A stretch of DNA of 64,000 nucleotides from Bacteroidota bacterium (lineage in GTDB: Bacteria > Bacteroidota > Bacteroidia > Chitinophagales > Chitinophagaceae), in contig CANJPH010000006.1 in NCBI GenBank assembly GCA_947476145.1, forward strand, positions 45,533 to 109,532. The letters run 5' to 3'. A model generated the notes under the pieces. That model was not told where the DNA came from. It saw only the letters and a list, made by a program, of their open reading frames with translations, and made no database searches. Every line of letters starts with the position of its first letter. The first letter of the stretch is position 1. Both the position numbers and the translations under genes were made by a program. Positions 35,897-44,525 of this stretch are shown here, piece by piece.

Positions 35897-37999
35897 TTAT
35901 GCAATCTTACCCCAGCCTATTTTGGTCTTTTGGGACTGTAAAAAAGCCCTTGTGGGCGCATTTTCGGGGGCAGATAGGTTTGAATCCTTTTCGCAAATGG
36001 CGTAGGCTTCATTTTTAGCCTCCTCTAAGGTTTGTCTATCATTAATAATATTAGCCAACCTAAAATTGAGTGCCCCACTTTGTCTGGTACCATCAATATC
36101 ACCAGGACCTCTTAATTCTAAATCCTTTTCGGCAATCACAAAACCATCATTGGTGTCACACATAATTTTTAATCTATTCTTTGCTTCCCTACTTGCTTTC
36201 ACACTACTTAATAAAATACAATAACTCTGTTCCGAGCCTCTTCCCACACGGCCTCTTAATTGGTGCAATTGTGACAAACCAAATTTCTCTGCACTTTCTA
36301 TCACCATCACACTTGCATTGGGCACATTCACCCCCACTTCAATCACGGTAGTACCCACTAATATTTGTGTATCGCCCGTAATGAATCTTTGCATATTGGT
36401 ATTTTTCTCGATACTTTTTTGTTTGCCATGGACCATGCTAATTTTATACTTGGGTTCAGGGAAGAAACTTTTTACTTGCTCATAGCCTTGCATTAAATCC
36501 TCGTAACTCATTTTTTCACTCTCTTCAATTAAAGGATATACATAATAAGCTTGACGGCCTTTGGTAATTTCTGTTTTCACAAAATCCATCACACTCGCAC
36601 GAGAAGTTTCATAACGGTGTACTGTTTTTATAGGCTGTCTTCCCGGTGGAAGTTCGTCCATGACACTGTAATCCAAATCACCAAAGGCAGTCATGGCAAG
36701 GGTTCTAGGAATAGGCGTTGCCGTCATCACCAATACATGCGGTGGTATTTTTGATTTTTTCCAGAGCTGCGCGCGTTGCGCCACACCAAATCGATGTTGC
36801 TCGTCGATTACGGCCAATCCTAAATTTTTAAATTGCACTACTTCTTCAATAATCGCATGCGTACCTACCACAAAATGAATGGTATCATCCATAAGTCCTT
36901 GTAAAATTCTTCTGCGTTCTGCGGTTTTGGTGCTACCCGTTAACAGGGCAACTTCTAATGGCATCTCCTTTAGTAGTTCACTCAAGCTCGCATAGTGTTG
37001 TTGTGCTAAAATTTCGGTAGGTGCCATCATACAACTTTGAAATCCATTGTCCGCCGCTATTAACATGGCCAGTAAAGCAATCATGGTTTTCCCACTTCCC
37101 ACATCCCCTTGTAATAAACGATTCATTTGAAAACCGCGCGCCGTGTCCTGTCTAATTTCCTTAATTACGCGCTTTTGTGCTCCGGTTAATTCAAATGGTA
37201 AATGATTATTATAAAAAGTATTAAAATGGTCACCTACAATTTCAAATCTATGCCCTTTACTATTTTTATGCCTGTCTATTTTAATTAAATTCAAACGCAC
37301 TTGCGCAATAAACAATTCTTCAAAAATCAATCGAGACAAGGCTTTCTGGTATTGCGCTTGTGAATTGGGATAGTGAATTTGCCGATACGCTTCCCATCTG
37401 CCCATCCTGTCTTTTAATAAATGTGCAGGTAAATTTTCAGGTAAATCTCTTTCACTAATTTGCTGAAATAATGTTTGCGTTAACTTACCTAGCTGCTTCC
37501 CATTTAATCCACGCGCTTTTAATTTTTCGGTGGAAGGATACACTGGTTCCAACAAAGATTTTTGACCAGCCGTTGCGGCTACATAAGGTTCCATCTCGGG
37601 ATGTACAATTTGCGCGCGGCCATTAAAAAAACTAACCCTTCCAAAAACCAAATAAGCCTGTCCTTCTACGATACTCTTTTGCACCCAATTAATGCCCTGA
37701 AACCATGCCAATTCAATTTGACCGGTACTATCCTTTAACTGAGTTACCATTCTTTTGGAACGCTTTTCTCCAATAATATCTATCCCCTGAAGAACGCCTT
37801 TTACCTGCACAAAGTCCATTTCTGGGTTCACTTGACCAATGGGGGTCACTTGAGTCTTATCAATATGTCTGTGCGGAAAATGATGTAAAAGGTCGCCAAA
37901 CGTATACAAATTCAGCTCTTTTTTAAGCATATCGGCCCTTAAAGGGCCTACCCCTTTTAGGTATTCGATGGGACTTTGTAAAAGCGTTGCTAGGCTCAA
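35897..37999 (-). CDS. recG: ATP-dependent DNA helicase RecG
   Basis: The protein has 700 aa from a TTG at 37999; the track also uses TTG, at 38044. No ATG precedes the conserved start LLQSPIEYLKGVGPLRADML, and the later TTG gives the usual short lead-in. Domains in order: wedge/OB domain (VQVKGVLQGIDIIGEKRSKRMV), Walker A RLLQGDVGSGKTMIALLA, DEQH box VIDEQHRFGV, motif III VMTATPIPRTLAMT, motif VI QLRGRVGRG, and a C-terminal TRQSGALNFRLANI block. RecG remodels stalled replication forks and branched DNA. It is divergent from trpS, with only about 80 bases between starts. Confidence 0.94.
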   Translation of the reverse strand: MSLATLLQSPIEYLKGVGPLRADMLKKELNLYTFGDLLHHFPHRHIDKTQVTPIGQVNPEMDFVQVKGVLQGIDIIGEKRSKRMVTQLKDSTGQIELAWFQGINWVQKSIVEGQAYLVFGRVSFFNGRAQIVHPEMEPYVAATAGQKSLLEPVYPSTEKLKARGLNGKQLGKLTQTLFQQISERDLPENLPAHLLKDRMGRWEAYRQIHYPNSQAQYQKALSRLIFEELFIAQVRLNLIKIDRHKNSKGHRFEIVGDHFNTFYNNHLPFELTGAQKRVIKEIRQDTARGFQMNRLLQGDVGSGKTMIALLAMLIAADNGFQSCMMAPTEILAQQHYASLSELLKEMPLEVALLTGSTKTAERRRILQGLMDDTIHFVVGTHAIIEEVVQFKNLGLAVIDEQHRFGVAQRAQLWKKSKIPPHVLVMTATPIPRTLAMTAFGDLDYSVMDELPPGRQPIKTVHRYETSRASVMDFVKTEITKGRQAYYVYPLIEESEKMSYEDLMQGYEQVKSFFPEPKYKISMVHGKQKSIEKNTNMQRFITGDTQILVGTTVIEVGVNVPNASVMVIESAEKFGLSQLHQLRGRVGRGSEQSYCILLSSVKASREAKNRLKIMCDTNDGFVIAEKDLELRGPGDIDGTRQSGALNFRLANIINDRQTLEEAKNEAYAICEKDSNLSAPENAPTRAFLQSQKTKIGWGKIA

Positions 38000-38079
38000 A
38001 ATATTTTTTTTGAATTGGGTACAAATATCCCAAAAAGATAGCAAAAAATGGAGTCTTGTTTCATTATCTTCGCAAAGCT

Positions 38080-39090
38080 ATGGAAAAGGAAATTGTATTG
38101 AGCGGAATCCGCCCTACGGGCTTCTTACATTTGGGAAACTATTTTGGTGCCATGCGCAATTATGTGCGTATGCAAGATGAGTACAATTGCTATTTTTTTG
38201 TAGCCAACTGGCATAGCCTTACCACCCACCCGGACACCAAAACTTTACAAGAAAGTGTTTTAAGAGTGGTTGCCGAAAATATTGCTTGTGGATTGGATCC
38301 TGAAAAAGTGTCCTTGTATGTGCAAAGTGATGTTCCTGAAATTGCAGAATTGTATTTGTATTTAAATATGCTAGCGTATAAAGGGGAGTTGGAAAAAACA
38401 ACCAGTTTTAAAGATAAAGTACGCATGCAACCCGAAAATGTAAATGCAGGATTGTTAACCTACCCTGTTTTACAAGCGGCCGATATTTTAATTCATCGTG
38501 CGGTAAAAGTTCCTGTTGGGAAAGACCAGGAACAAAATTTAGAGATGGCGCGCAATTTTGCTGAACGTTTCAATCACCGCTATGGCGAAACCTTCCCTTT
38601 ACCTTATGCCTTTAATTATAACAGTGAATTGGTGAAAATTATGGGATTGGATGGCAATGGAAAGATGAGCAAGAGTGAAAATCAAATGACTACTTTGTTT
38701 TTAGCAGACGAAGATGAAATGATTCGTAAAAAAGTAATGAAGGCCAAAACAGATCAAGGTCCATTGACACCAAATTCAGTGAAGCCTGATTATATTCAAA
38801 ACTTATTTACCTTAATGGGCTTAGTGAGCACTGCCGATACCGTGAAAAAATTTGAAGACGATTTTAGCAACAGCACGGAAGGCAATTGCATTATTCGTTA
38901 TGGTGATATGAAAAAACAATTAGCAGAAGATATGGTCAATTTTATAAACCCCATTCGTTCAAAAGCAGCCGATTTACAAAACAACAAAGAACTACTATTT
39001 AAAATTATTCATCAAGGAGCAGACAAAGCAAGAGCAAGCGCGTCTGCCACTTTAACCATTGTAAGAAATGCAGTGGGCATGAACTATTAA
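38080..39090 (+). CDS. trpS: Tryptophanyl-tRNA synthetase
   Basis: The protein has 336 aa from the ATG at 38080, where IVLSGIRPTGFLHLGNYFGAM is the class I start; the track's TTG at 38056 lies in the promoter region. The HIGH-type motif is HLGN (residues 17-20) and the KMSKS loop is GNGKMSKSEN. It charges tRNA-Trp. PAYK-like VGKDQEQNLEMARNFAERFN contacts the adenylate site. A TATCTTCG box ends 7 bases before the ATG, one mismatch from the -7 consensus. It starts a plus-strand run with the nucleoside kinase and the oxidase gene. Confidence 0.96.
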   Translation: MEKEIVLSGIRPTGFLHLGNYFGAMRNYVRMQDEYNCYFFVANWHSLTTHPDTKTLQESVLRVVAENIACGLDPEKVSLYVQSDVPEIAELYLYLNMLAYKGELEKTTSFKDKVRMQPENVNAGLLTYPVLQAADILIHRAVKVPVGKDQEQNLEMARNFAERFNHRYGETFPLPYAFNYNSELVKIMGLDGNGKMSKSENQMTTLFLADEDEMIRKKVMKAKTDQGPLTPNSVKPDYIQNLFTLMGLVSTADTVKKFEDDFSNSTEGNCIIRYGDMKKQLAEDMVNFINPIRSKAADLQNNKELLFKIIHQGADKARASASATLTIVRNAVGMNY

Positions 39091-39123
39091 TAAAACAACT
39101 TATTCAACTACACTTATAAGATT

Positions 39124-39762
39124 ATGGCAAAAGCGACTAAAAAACCAAAACACGTAGCAATCGCTGGAAATATTGGCGCAGGTAAAACTACTTTAACCGA
39201 GATGTTAAGTAAGCATTATCGCTGGATTCCACAGTTTGAAGATGTGGATCACAACCCTTACTTGACGGACTTTTACGACGATATGCCACGTTGGAGTTTT
39301 AACCTGCAAATTTATTTCTTGCATGGTCGTTTAAACCAAATCTTAGAAATTCAAAGGGGTACAGAAACCATTATTCAAGACAGAACCATTTACGAAGATG
39401 CACATATTTTTGCACCTAACTTACATGAAATGGGACTGATGAGTAAGCGTGATTTTGATAACTATTTTGGATTTTTTAGCACCATCAAAAGTATGGTGCA
39501 ACCTCCCGACTTATTAATTTATTTAAAAGCATCGGTTCCAACTTTAGTTTCACAAATTCAAAAAAGAGGAAGAGAATACGAGGAAAATATTCGTTTAGAT
39601 TATTTGAAAAAACTAAATGAGTATTATAATAAATGGGTGGAAGGTTATAAAGAGGGCCCTATTTTAATCATTGACTGCGATAAAAATAAATTTGGCGAAA
39701 ACGAAGAAGATTTTGGCGAAATTATTAATAAAGTGGATGGTATGTTGTATGGCCTTTTTTAG
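39124..39762 (+). CDS. Deoxynucleoside kinase (dAdo/dGuo/dCyd kinase family)
   Basis: The protein has 212 aa. The P-loop GNIGAGKTT lies at residues 15-23, FEDVDHNPYLTDFYDDMPRW binds the nucleoside, and QDRTIYEDAHIFA stands in for the DRS/ERS motif. The lid-like region KRGREYEENI and the end DCDKNKFGENEEDF are typical of bacterial deoxynucleoside kinases. It phosphorylates salvaged deoxynucleosides; which base is preferred cannot be told. It lies 33 bases after trpS. Confidence 0.9.
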   Translation: MAKATKKPKHVAIAGNIGAGKTTLTEMLSKHYRWIPQFEDVDHNPYLTDFYDDMPRWSFNLQIYFLHGRLNQILEIQRGTETIIQDRTIYEDAHIFAPNLHEMGLMSKRDFDNYFGFFSTIKSMVQPPDLLIYLKASVPTLVSQIQKRGREYEENIRLDYLKKLNEYYNKWVEGYKEGPILIIDCDKNKFGENEEDFGEIINKVDGMLYGLF

Positions 39763-39788
39763 TTTTTTGATTTTAAATATTGATTGGA

Positions 39789-41195
39789 ATGCATAAGATC
39801 ACCCCTACTATTATTGAACAGTTTAAAAACATTGTGGGGGAAAGTTATTTATTGACCGATAGTGAGAGCATTGAAAAATATGGGAAAGACGAAACAGAAA
39901 ATCTTTTTTATACCCCTGAGGTCATTGTAAAACCAAGAACTGCTCAAGAAATTTCCGATTTATTAAAAATTTGTAACCAGCATTTAATCCCTGTTACCCC
40001 CCGAGGTGGTGGAACTGGATTAACAGGCGGTGCCTTACCCCATTTTGGCGGCTTGGTAATTTCCATGGAACGATTTAACCAAATTTTAGAAATTGATGAA
40101 AGAAATTTACAAGTAACCACCGAACCCGGTGTGATTACCGAAGTTTTGCAGAATACCGTAAAAGAAAAAGGGTTGTTTTATCCTCCCGATCCTGCCAGTA
40201 AAGGCAGTTGTTTTATTGGCGGCAATATCTCTGAAAATTCTGGTGGCCCTAAAGCCGTGAAGTATGGTGTGGTGAAAGATTATGTGTTGAATTTAGAAGT
40301 TGTTTTACCTACGGGAGAAATTATTTGGACCGGTTCCAATGTTTTAAAAAATGCAACAGGTTATAATATCACACAACTAATTGTAGGAAGTGAAGGTACA
40401 CTAGGCATTGTAACTAAAATTGTATTACGACTGATTCCACATCCAAAATTCGACTTATTACTGCTGGCCCCTTTCAATAGTCTTGAAAAAGCGAGTGAGG
40501 CGGTAAGTGCTATATTTAGAGCAGGCATTACACCTAGTGCCATGGAGTTAATGGAAATTGATGCTATCACACTTGCTACCAAAATGTTAGAAAGCACCGC
40601 TTTCCCTTTAACCGAAGGGTTAGCCGCACATTTGATTATTGAAGTTGATGGAAATAATATGGAGGTGCTTATGAACGAGATGGAAGCCATTTCCGAAGTA
40701 TTAGCCAACTTCGAAGTGGGTGAATTGTATTTTGCTGATGATGCACAACAAAAAAATGAACTCTGGAAAATACGCCGAAAAGCAAATGAGGCGGCGGTTG
40801 CAGCAGGCTATACCATTGAAGAAGATACGGTGGTACCAAGAGCTGAATTACCTAAATTAATTAAAGGGGTAAAAGCCTTGGGAGCAACAAACGGCTTTAA
40901 AGTAGTATGCTATGGTCATGCTGGTGACGGCAACCTGCATATTAGAATAAACCACCCTACGATTAAAAAGAGTTTTGAAAGTGAGGAGATGAAATTAATA
41001 TTAATCGAGTTATTCAAACTTGTTCATGCGCTTGGAGGAACCATTAGTGGAGAGCATGGCATTGGGCTGATACAAAAATCATTTATGCCAGTTATCTTTG
41101 ATGCTATTTCTATGGATTTAATGCGCGGTATTAAAAAAACATTTGATCCCAATGGAATTTTAAATGCCGGAAAGATTTTTGATCAAAAAAATTAA
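39789..41195 (+). CDS. FAD-linked oxidase, GlcD / D-lactate dehydrogenase type
   Basis: The protein has 468 aa from the ATG at 39789; the track TTG three codons earlier is not needed. The PCMH-type FAD domain shows PVTPRGGGTGLTGGALPHFGG, ERNLQVTTEPGVIT, YPPDPASKGSCFIGGNISENSGGPKAVKYG and LIVGSEGTLGIVTKI. The C-terminal cap has CYGHAGDGNLHIRINHP and GEHGIGL with catalytic or metal histidines. Enzymes of this class oxidise glycolate, D-lactate or D-2-hydroxy acids. No GlcE/GlcF partners are nearby, so a single-subunit D-2-hydroxyacid dehydrogenase is likelier. Confidence 0.9.
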   Translation: MHKITPTIIEQFKNIVGESYLLTDSESIEKYGKDETENLFYTPEVIVKPRTAQEISDLLKICNQHLIPVTPRGGGTGLTGGALPHFGGLVISMERFNQILEIDERNLQVTTEPGVITEVLQNTVKEKGLFYPPDPASKGSCFIGGNISENSGGPKAVKYGVVKDYVLNLEVVLPTGEIIWTGSNVLKNATGYNITQLIVGSEGTLGIVTKIVLRLIPHPKFDLLLLAPFNSLEKASEAVSAIFRAGITPSAMELMEIDAITLATKMLESTAFPLTEGLAAHLIIEVDGNNMEVLMNEMEAISEVLANFEVGELYFADDAQQKNELWKIRRKANEAAVAAGYTIEEDTVVPRAELPKLIKGVKALGATNGFKVVCYGHAGDGNLHIRINHPTIKKSFESEEMKLILIELFKLVHALGGTISGEHGIGLIQKSFMPVIFDAISMDLMRGIKKTFDPNGILNAGKIFDQKN

Positions 41196-41200
41196 TAAGT

Positions 41201-41812
41201 ATGATTAAAAAGTATGTTGTTTTATGTTTGTTGACATTTATTTATATTAGTTCCGTTGCTCAAAATACAACGGTGACGACACAAGCCATTTTGAATCCCC
41301 AACCGGTATTTTTTGGAGGAGGCATTGTTTTAGGTGGGGGCTCTGGCAGTTTCCAAATTGGGCTCAACCCCGAATTGGTGAAAAGCTATACCCAATATAT
41401 TGATTTGGGGGTTGCATTTAATTTATACTATTCCTCCTTTAGGACGCCTGCTTCTATTTCAGGCGAACGTTATAAAAGTAATAACAGCCAAATTGGATTT
41501 GGAGGGTTTATGCGTGTTTGGCCCATTGAACAATTCTTTCTGCAAATTCAGCCAGAATATAATTGGACTTTTTCTAATGCAAAAAACTTTTCACAAGGCA
41601 CTTCGGGTAGTTCAAATGTAAATGCACCTAGTGTTCTTGCGGGCATTGGCTATGGCAAAAGGAATGAAAGTGGATTTTCTTATTTCTCCGTGATGTATGA
41701 TTTAGTGAACTCTAAACAATCCCCTTATAGAATGGGTCAATTGACAGCCCAACCAATTATAAGAGCAGGATTTGGAATACCTATTCACTTGCCAAAGACA
41801 AAGCGTTCTTAA
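41201..41812 (+). CDS. Uncharacterised exported protein, probable small beta-barrel
   Basis: I do not recognise a family. The protein has 203 aa, with a signal peptide MIKKYVVLCLLTFIYISSVAQ. The mature part is rich in Gly, Ser, Asn and aromatics in alternating patterns (IVLGGGSGSFQIGL, IQPEYNWTFSNAKN, IRAGFGIPIHL), which fits an outer-membrane barrel of about eight strands. It lies 5 bases after the GlcD-like gene and so is likely cotranscribed with it. Its last 32 bases overlap the end of the convergent LOG-family gene. Confidence 0.65.
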   Translation: MIKKYVVLCLLTFIYISSVAQNTTVTTQAILNPQPVFFGGGIVLGGGSGSFQIGLNPELVKSYTQYIDLGVAFNLYYSSFRTPASISGERYKSNNSQIGFGGFMRVWPIEQFFLQIQPEYNWTFSNAKNFSQGTSGSSNVNAPSVLAGIGYGKRNESGFSYFSVMYDLVNSKQSPYRMGQLTAQPIIRAGFGIPIHLPKTKRS

Positions 41813-42341
41813 AACTTAAGATAGAATCGCATTCAATTAATCGGGTTCTCCAAGACTCATACATAAAGCCTTGCGTATCCATGTTGTCCAATAATTGAAT
41901 CATGGCATCATAATACCCATTCACATTAATAATGTACACTTTCTTGTTGTGGATTTTTAAATTGTTCCAAGTAAGCATTTCAAATAATTCATCTAAAGTG
42001 CCCATCCCTCCTGGCAAAATAATAGCAACATCACATTTTTCATACAATAACAGCTTTCTAGCATGCATAGATTCTGTAATAATGAGTTCAGTCAATCCTT
42101 CGTGATGCGCTTCCCATTCCAATAATAATTTTGGAATGATCCCAATTACTTTTCCCCCTGCTTGTAAACTGGCATTAGCGAGTGCACCCATGATACCCTT
42201 ATTTCCTCCTCCATATACCAAAGTAATCCCGTTTTGGGCAAGTATTGCACCTAAATCTTCGGCAGCAGCCACATAAGCCAAATCATTGCCTGGCTTAGAT
42301 CCACAAAAAACGGTAACTGCATGAATGTTCATTTTGTACAT
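41781..42341 (-). CDS. LOG-family protein (cytokinin riboside 5'-monophosphate phosphoribohydrolase-like)
   Basis: The protein has 186 aa with a Rossmann-like fold. Its marks are the N-terminus VTVFCGSKPGND, then VYGGGNKGIMGALANASL and the catalytic block LPGGMGTLDELFEMLTW, all of the LOG/TIGR00730 family. These enzymes split nucleoside monophosphates at the N-glycosidic bond; in bacteria they probably act on AMP-like or modified nucleotides. The start may be at MYKMNI or at the internal Met three codons later. The gene is convergent with the upstream small barrel gene and overlaps it by 32 bases. Confidence 0.9.
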   Translation of the reverse strand: MYKMNIHAVTVFCGSKPGNDLAYVAAAEDLGAILAQNGITLVYGGGNKGIMGALANASLQAGGKVIGIIPKLLLEWEAHHEGLTELIITESMHARKLLLYEKCDVAIILPGGMGTLDELFEMLTWNNLKIHNKKVYIINVNGYYDAMIQLLDNMDTQGFMYESWRTRLIECDSILSFKNALSLASE

Positions 42342-42420
42342 TTAAAATTGAAAGAGTCTCACAATTTAACTAAAAAATTGAAAGTTTGTTATTACTTTGC
42401 CATTACTAATTATTGAACCC

Positions 42421-43875
42421 ATGAGTGCAGGTCTACTTTTCTTCTTTATCATTATCTACTTTGCCGTCCTTTTGGCGGTCGCAAAAATTACGGGCAAGAA
42501 CAGTAACAATATGTCTTTTTTTATAGGCAATAAAAATAGCAATTGGATGTTGGTGGCATTTGGCATGATTGGCACATCCCTTAGTGGAGTGACCTTTGTG
42601 AGTGTACCAGGTGCCGTAGGAAAAGATGGATTTCATTATTTACAAATCACCATTGGCTATTTAATAGGTTATATAGCCATTGCCTATGTGTTATTGCCCA
42701 TCTATTATAAAATGAACCTTACTTCCATATATAATTATTTGGAAACAAGATTGGGTTTTAACGCTTACAAAACAGGTGCCTCGTTCTTTGTTTTATCAAG
42801 AACATTAGGCGCAACTGCTAGATTATATTTAGTGGTAAAAATATTACAGGTATTTATTTTAGATAGCATGGGCGTGCCATTTTGGGGAACTACCCTAGTA
42901 ATATTAGCCATGATATTATTGTATACCTACGAAGGGGGTGTAAAGACCATTGTGTACACAGATACTTTACAAACATCTGGCATGCTTTTGGGATTAATCA
43001 TTTGCAGTATTTATATACTTTCTAATTTGCACTTTTCTGTAATGGATGGACTTCATGCCATGCAAGCAAAGGGGATTGCTACCGTGTTTAATACGGATGT
43101 AAATAGTAAAAGCTTCTTTTTAAAACAAATTATAGGGGGCGCATTTATTACCTTAACAATGACTGGATTAGACCAGGAAATGATGCAAAAAAATATTTCT
43201 GTAAAATCATTAAAGGATGCACAAAAAAATATGATTACGATTGGCTTTAGCATGTTATTCGTAATTATATTATTCTTATTCCTAGGTGGTTTATTAAACT
43301 TGTATGCAGTACAACAAAACGTCACTGCAGTAGGTGATGCTTTATTTCCTACTCTTGCTTTACAACATATGCCTCCTTATTTATCTATTATTTTTATACT
43401 AGCCCTAATATCGGCATTGTTCCCAAGTGCCGACGGCGCCATCACCGCGCTTACTTCTAGTTTTTGTATTGACCTTTTGGGAATGCAAAGGAACAAAGAA
43501 TGGGATGAGGCTAAACAAAAGAAGATAAGACAAAGAGTTCACCTTGGTTTTGCATTTGTATTTTTATTGATAGTGATGGTTTTTAAATGGATTGACAACA
43601 AAAGTATTATTGACCTTATCTTAAAGGTTGCTTCCTATACCTACGGTCCTTTATTGGGCTTATTTGCCTTTGGCATTTTAACGAAAAGAAGCTTAAACAA
43701 CAAATGGGTTGCCTTTATCTGTATTCTAGCTCCCATCCTTTGTTTTGTATTGGAGTACTACCAAAAGTATTTGCTGGGGGGATTCCAAATTGGGCAAGAA
43801 TTGCTCATTATTAATGGACTTTTCACCTTTTTAGGATTATGGTTAATTTCTAGCCCGAATACAGAAAAAAAATAG
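42421..43875 (+). CDS. Sodium:solute symporter (SSF family)
   Basis: The protein has 484 aa from the ATG at 42421, which begins directly with the first membrane helix (SAGLLFFFIIIYFAVLLAVAKITG). The track start at 42397 is a TTG within a promoter-like TTACTTTG. About 13 membrane segments fit the LeuT-fold symporters, with SFFIGNKNSNWMLVAFGMIGTSLSGVTFVSVPGAV as the family start and SALFPSADGAITALTSSFCIDLLG near the sodium site. The substrate is unknown. The O-methyltransferase gene follows 10 bases later. Confidence 0.9.
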   Translation: MSAGLLFFFIIIYFAVLLAVAKITGKNSNNMSFFIGNKNSNWMLVAFGMIGTSLSGVTFVSVPGAVGKDGFHYLQITIGYLIGYIAIAYVLLPIYYKMNLTSIYNYLETRLGFNAYKTGASFFVLSRTLGATARLYLVVKILQVFILDSMGVPFWGTTLVILAMILLYTYEGGVKTIVYTDTLQTSGMLLGLIICSIYILSNLHFSVMDGLHAMQAKGIATVFNTDVNSKSFFLKQIIGGAFITLTMTGLDQEMMQKNISVKSLKDAQKNMITIGFSMLFVIILFLFLGGLLNLYAVQQNVTAVGDALFPTLALQHMPPYLSIIFILALISALFPSADGAITALTSSFCIDLLGMQRNKEWDEAKQKKIRQRVHLGFAFVFLLIVMVFKWIDNKSIIDLILKVASYTYGPLLGLFAFGILTKRSLNNKWVAFICILAPILCFVLEYYQKYLLGGFQIGQELLIINGLFTFLGLWLISSPNTEKK

Positions 43876-43885
43876 ACATTTGCAA

Positions 43886-44524
43886 ATGGAATTTATCAAT
43901 CCCATTGCCAATACTTACATTAATGATTATAGCCAGGCCACTCCTAGTTATTTAAAGCAGATGTATGAAGCTACCTTAACTTCCCATAAACATGGACACT
44001 TGCAAAGCAGTTGGCACCAGGGTGGATTTTTAAGTTTCATGAGCAAATTAATGCGCCCTTTATATATTTTAGAAATTGGCACTTTTACCGGATTTAGTAC
44101 CCTATGTTTAGCGGAAGGATTAATTGAAAATGGCCAAATACATACTATCGAATTGAGAGCAGAAGATGCCAATACTGCAAGTGAATATTTTAAGCATAGC
44201 CCACATGCTGTTAAAATTAAAAGTCATATAGGTGATGCGAAAGAAATTATACCAACCCTTACCCCTATTTGGGATTTGGTATTTATAGATGCTGATAAAA
44301 CCGGTTATATTGATTATTATAACTTAGTATTACCAAGGTTGGCAAAAAATGGACTTGTTATAGTAGACAATGTACTTTTCCATGGTGATGTATTAGAAGA
44401 AAATATTGCAGGAAAGAGTGCAAAAGCAATTCAAGCTTTTAATGAATATCTACAAAAGGATGACAACACTGAACATACGATATTAACCATAAGAGATGGG
44501 CTTACTTTAATAAGAAAAAAATAA
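43886..44524 (+). CDS. SAM-dependent O-methyltransferase (COG4122 / caffeoyl-CoA OMT-like)
   Basis: The protein has 212 aa from the ATG at 43886; the track uses a TTG two codons earlier. SAM-binding and metal-site blocks are ILEIGTFTGFSTLCLAEGL, IHTIELRAEDANTASEYF, WDLVFIDADKTGYIDYYNLVLPRL and LVIVDNVLFHGDV, the class with a divalent metal bound by Asp/Asp/Asn. The substrate is unknown; bacterial members modify catechol-like or tRNA (TrmR-like) targets. The next gene starts 1 base after its stop. Confidence 0.88.
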   Translation: MEFINPIANTYINDYSQATPSYLKQMYEATLTSHKHGHLQSSWHQGGFLSFMSKLMRPLYILEIGTFTGFSTLCLAEGLIENGQIHTIELRAEDANTASEYFKHSPHAVKIKSHIGDAKEIIPTLTPIWDLVFIDADKTGYIDYYNLVLPRLAKNGLVIVDNVLFHGDVLEENIAGKSAKAIQAFNEYLQKDDNTEHTILTIRDGLTLIRKK

Positions 44525-44525
44525 C

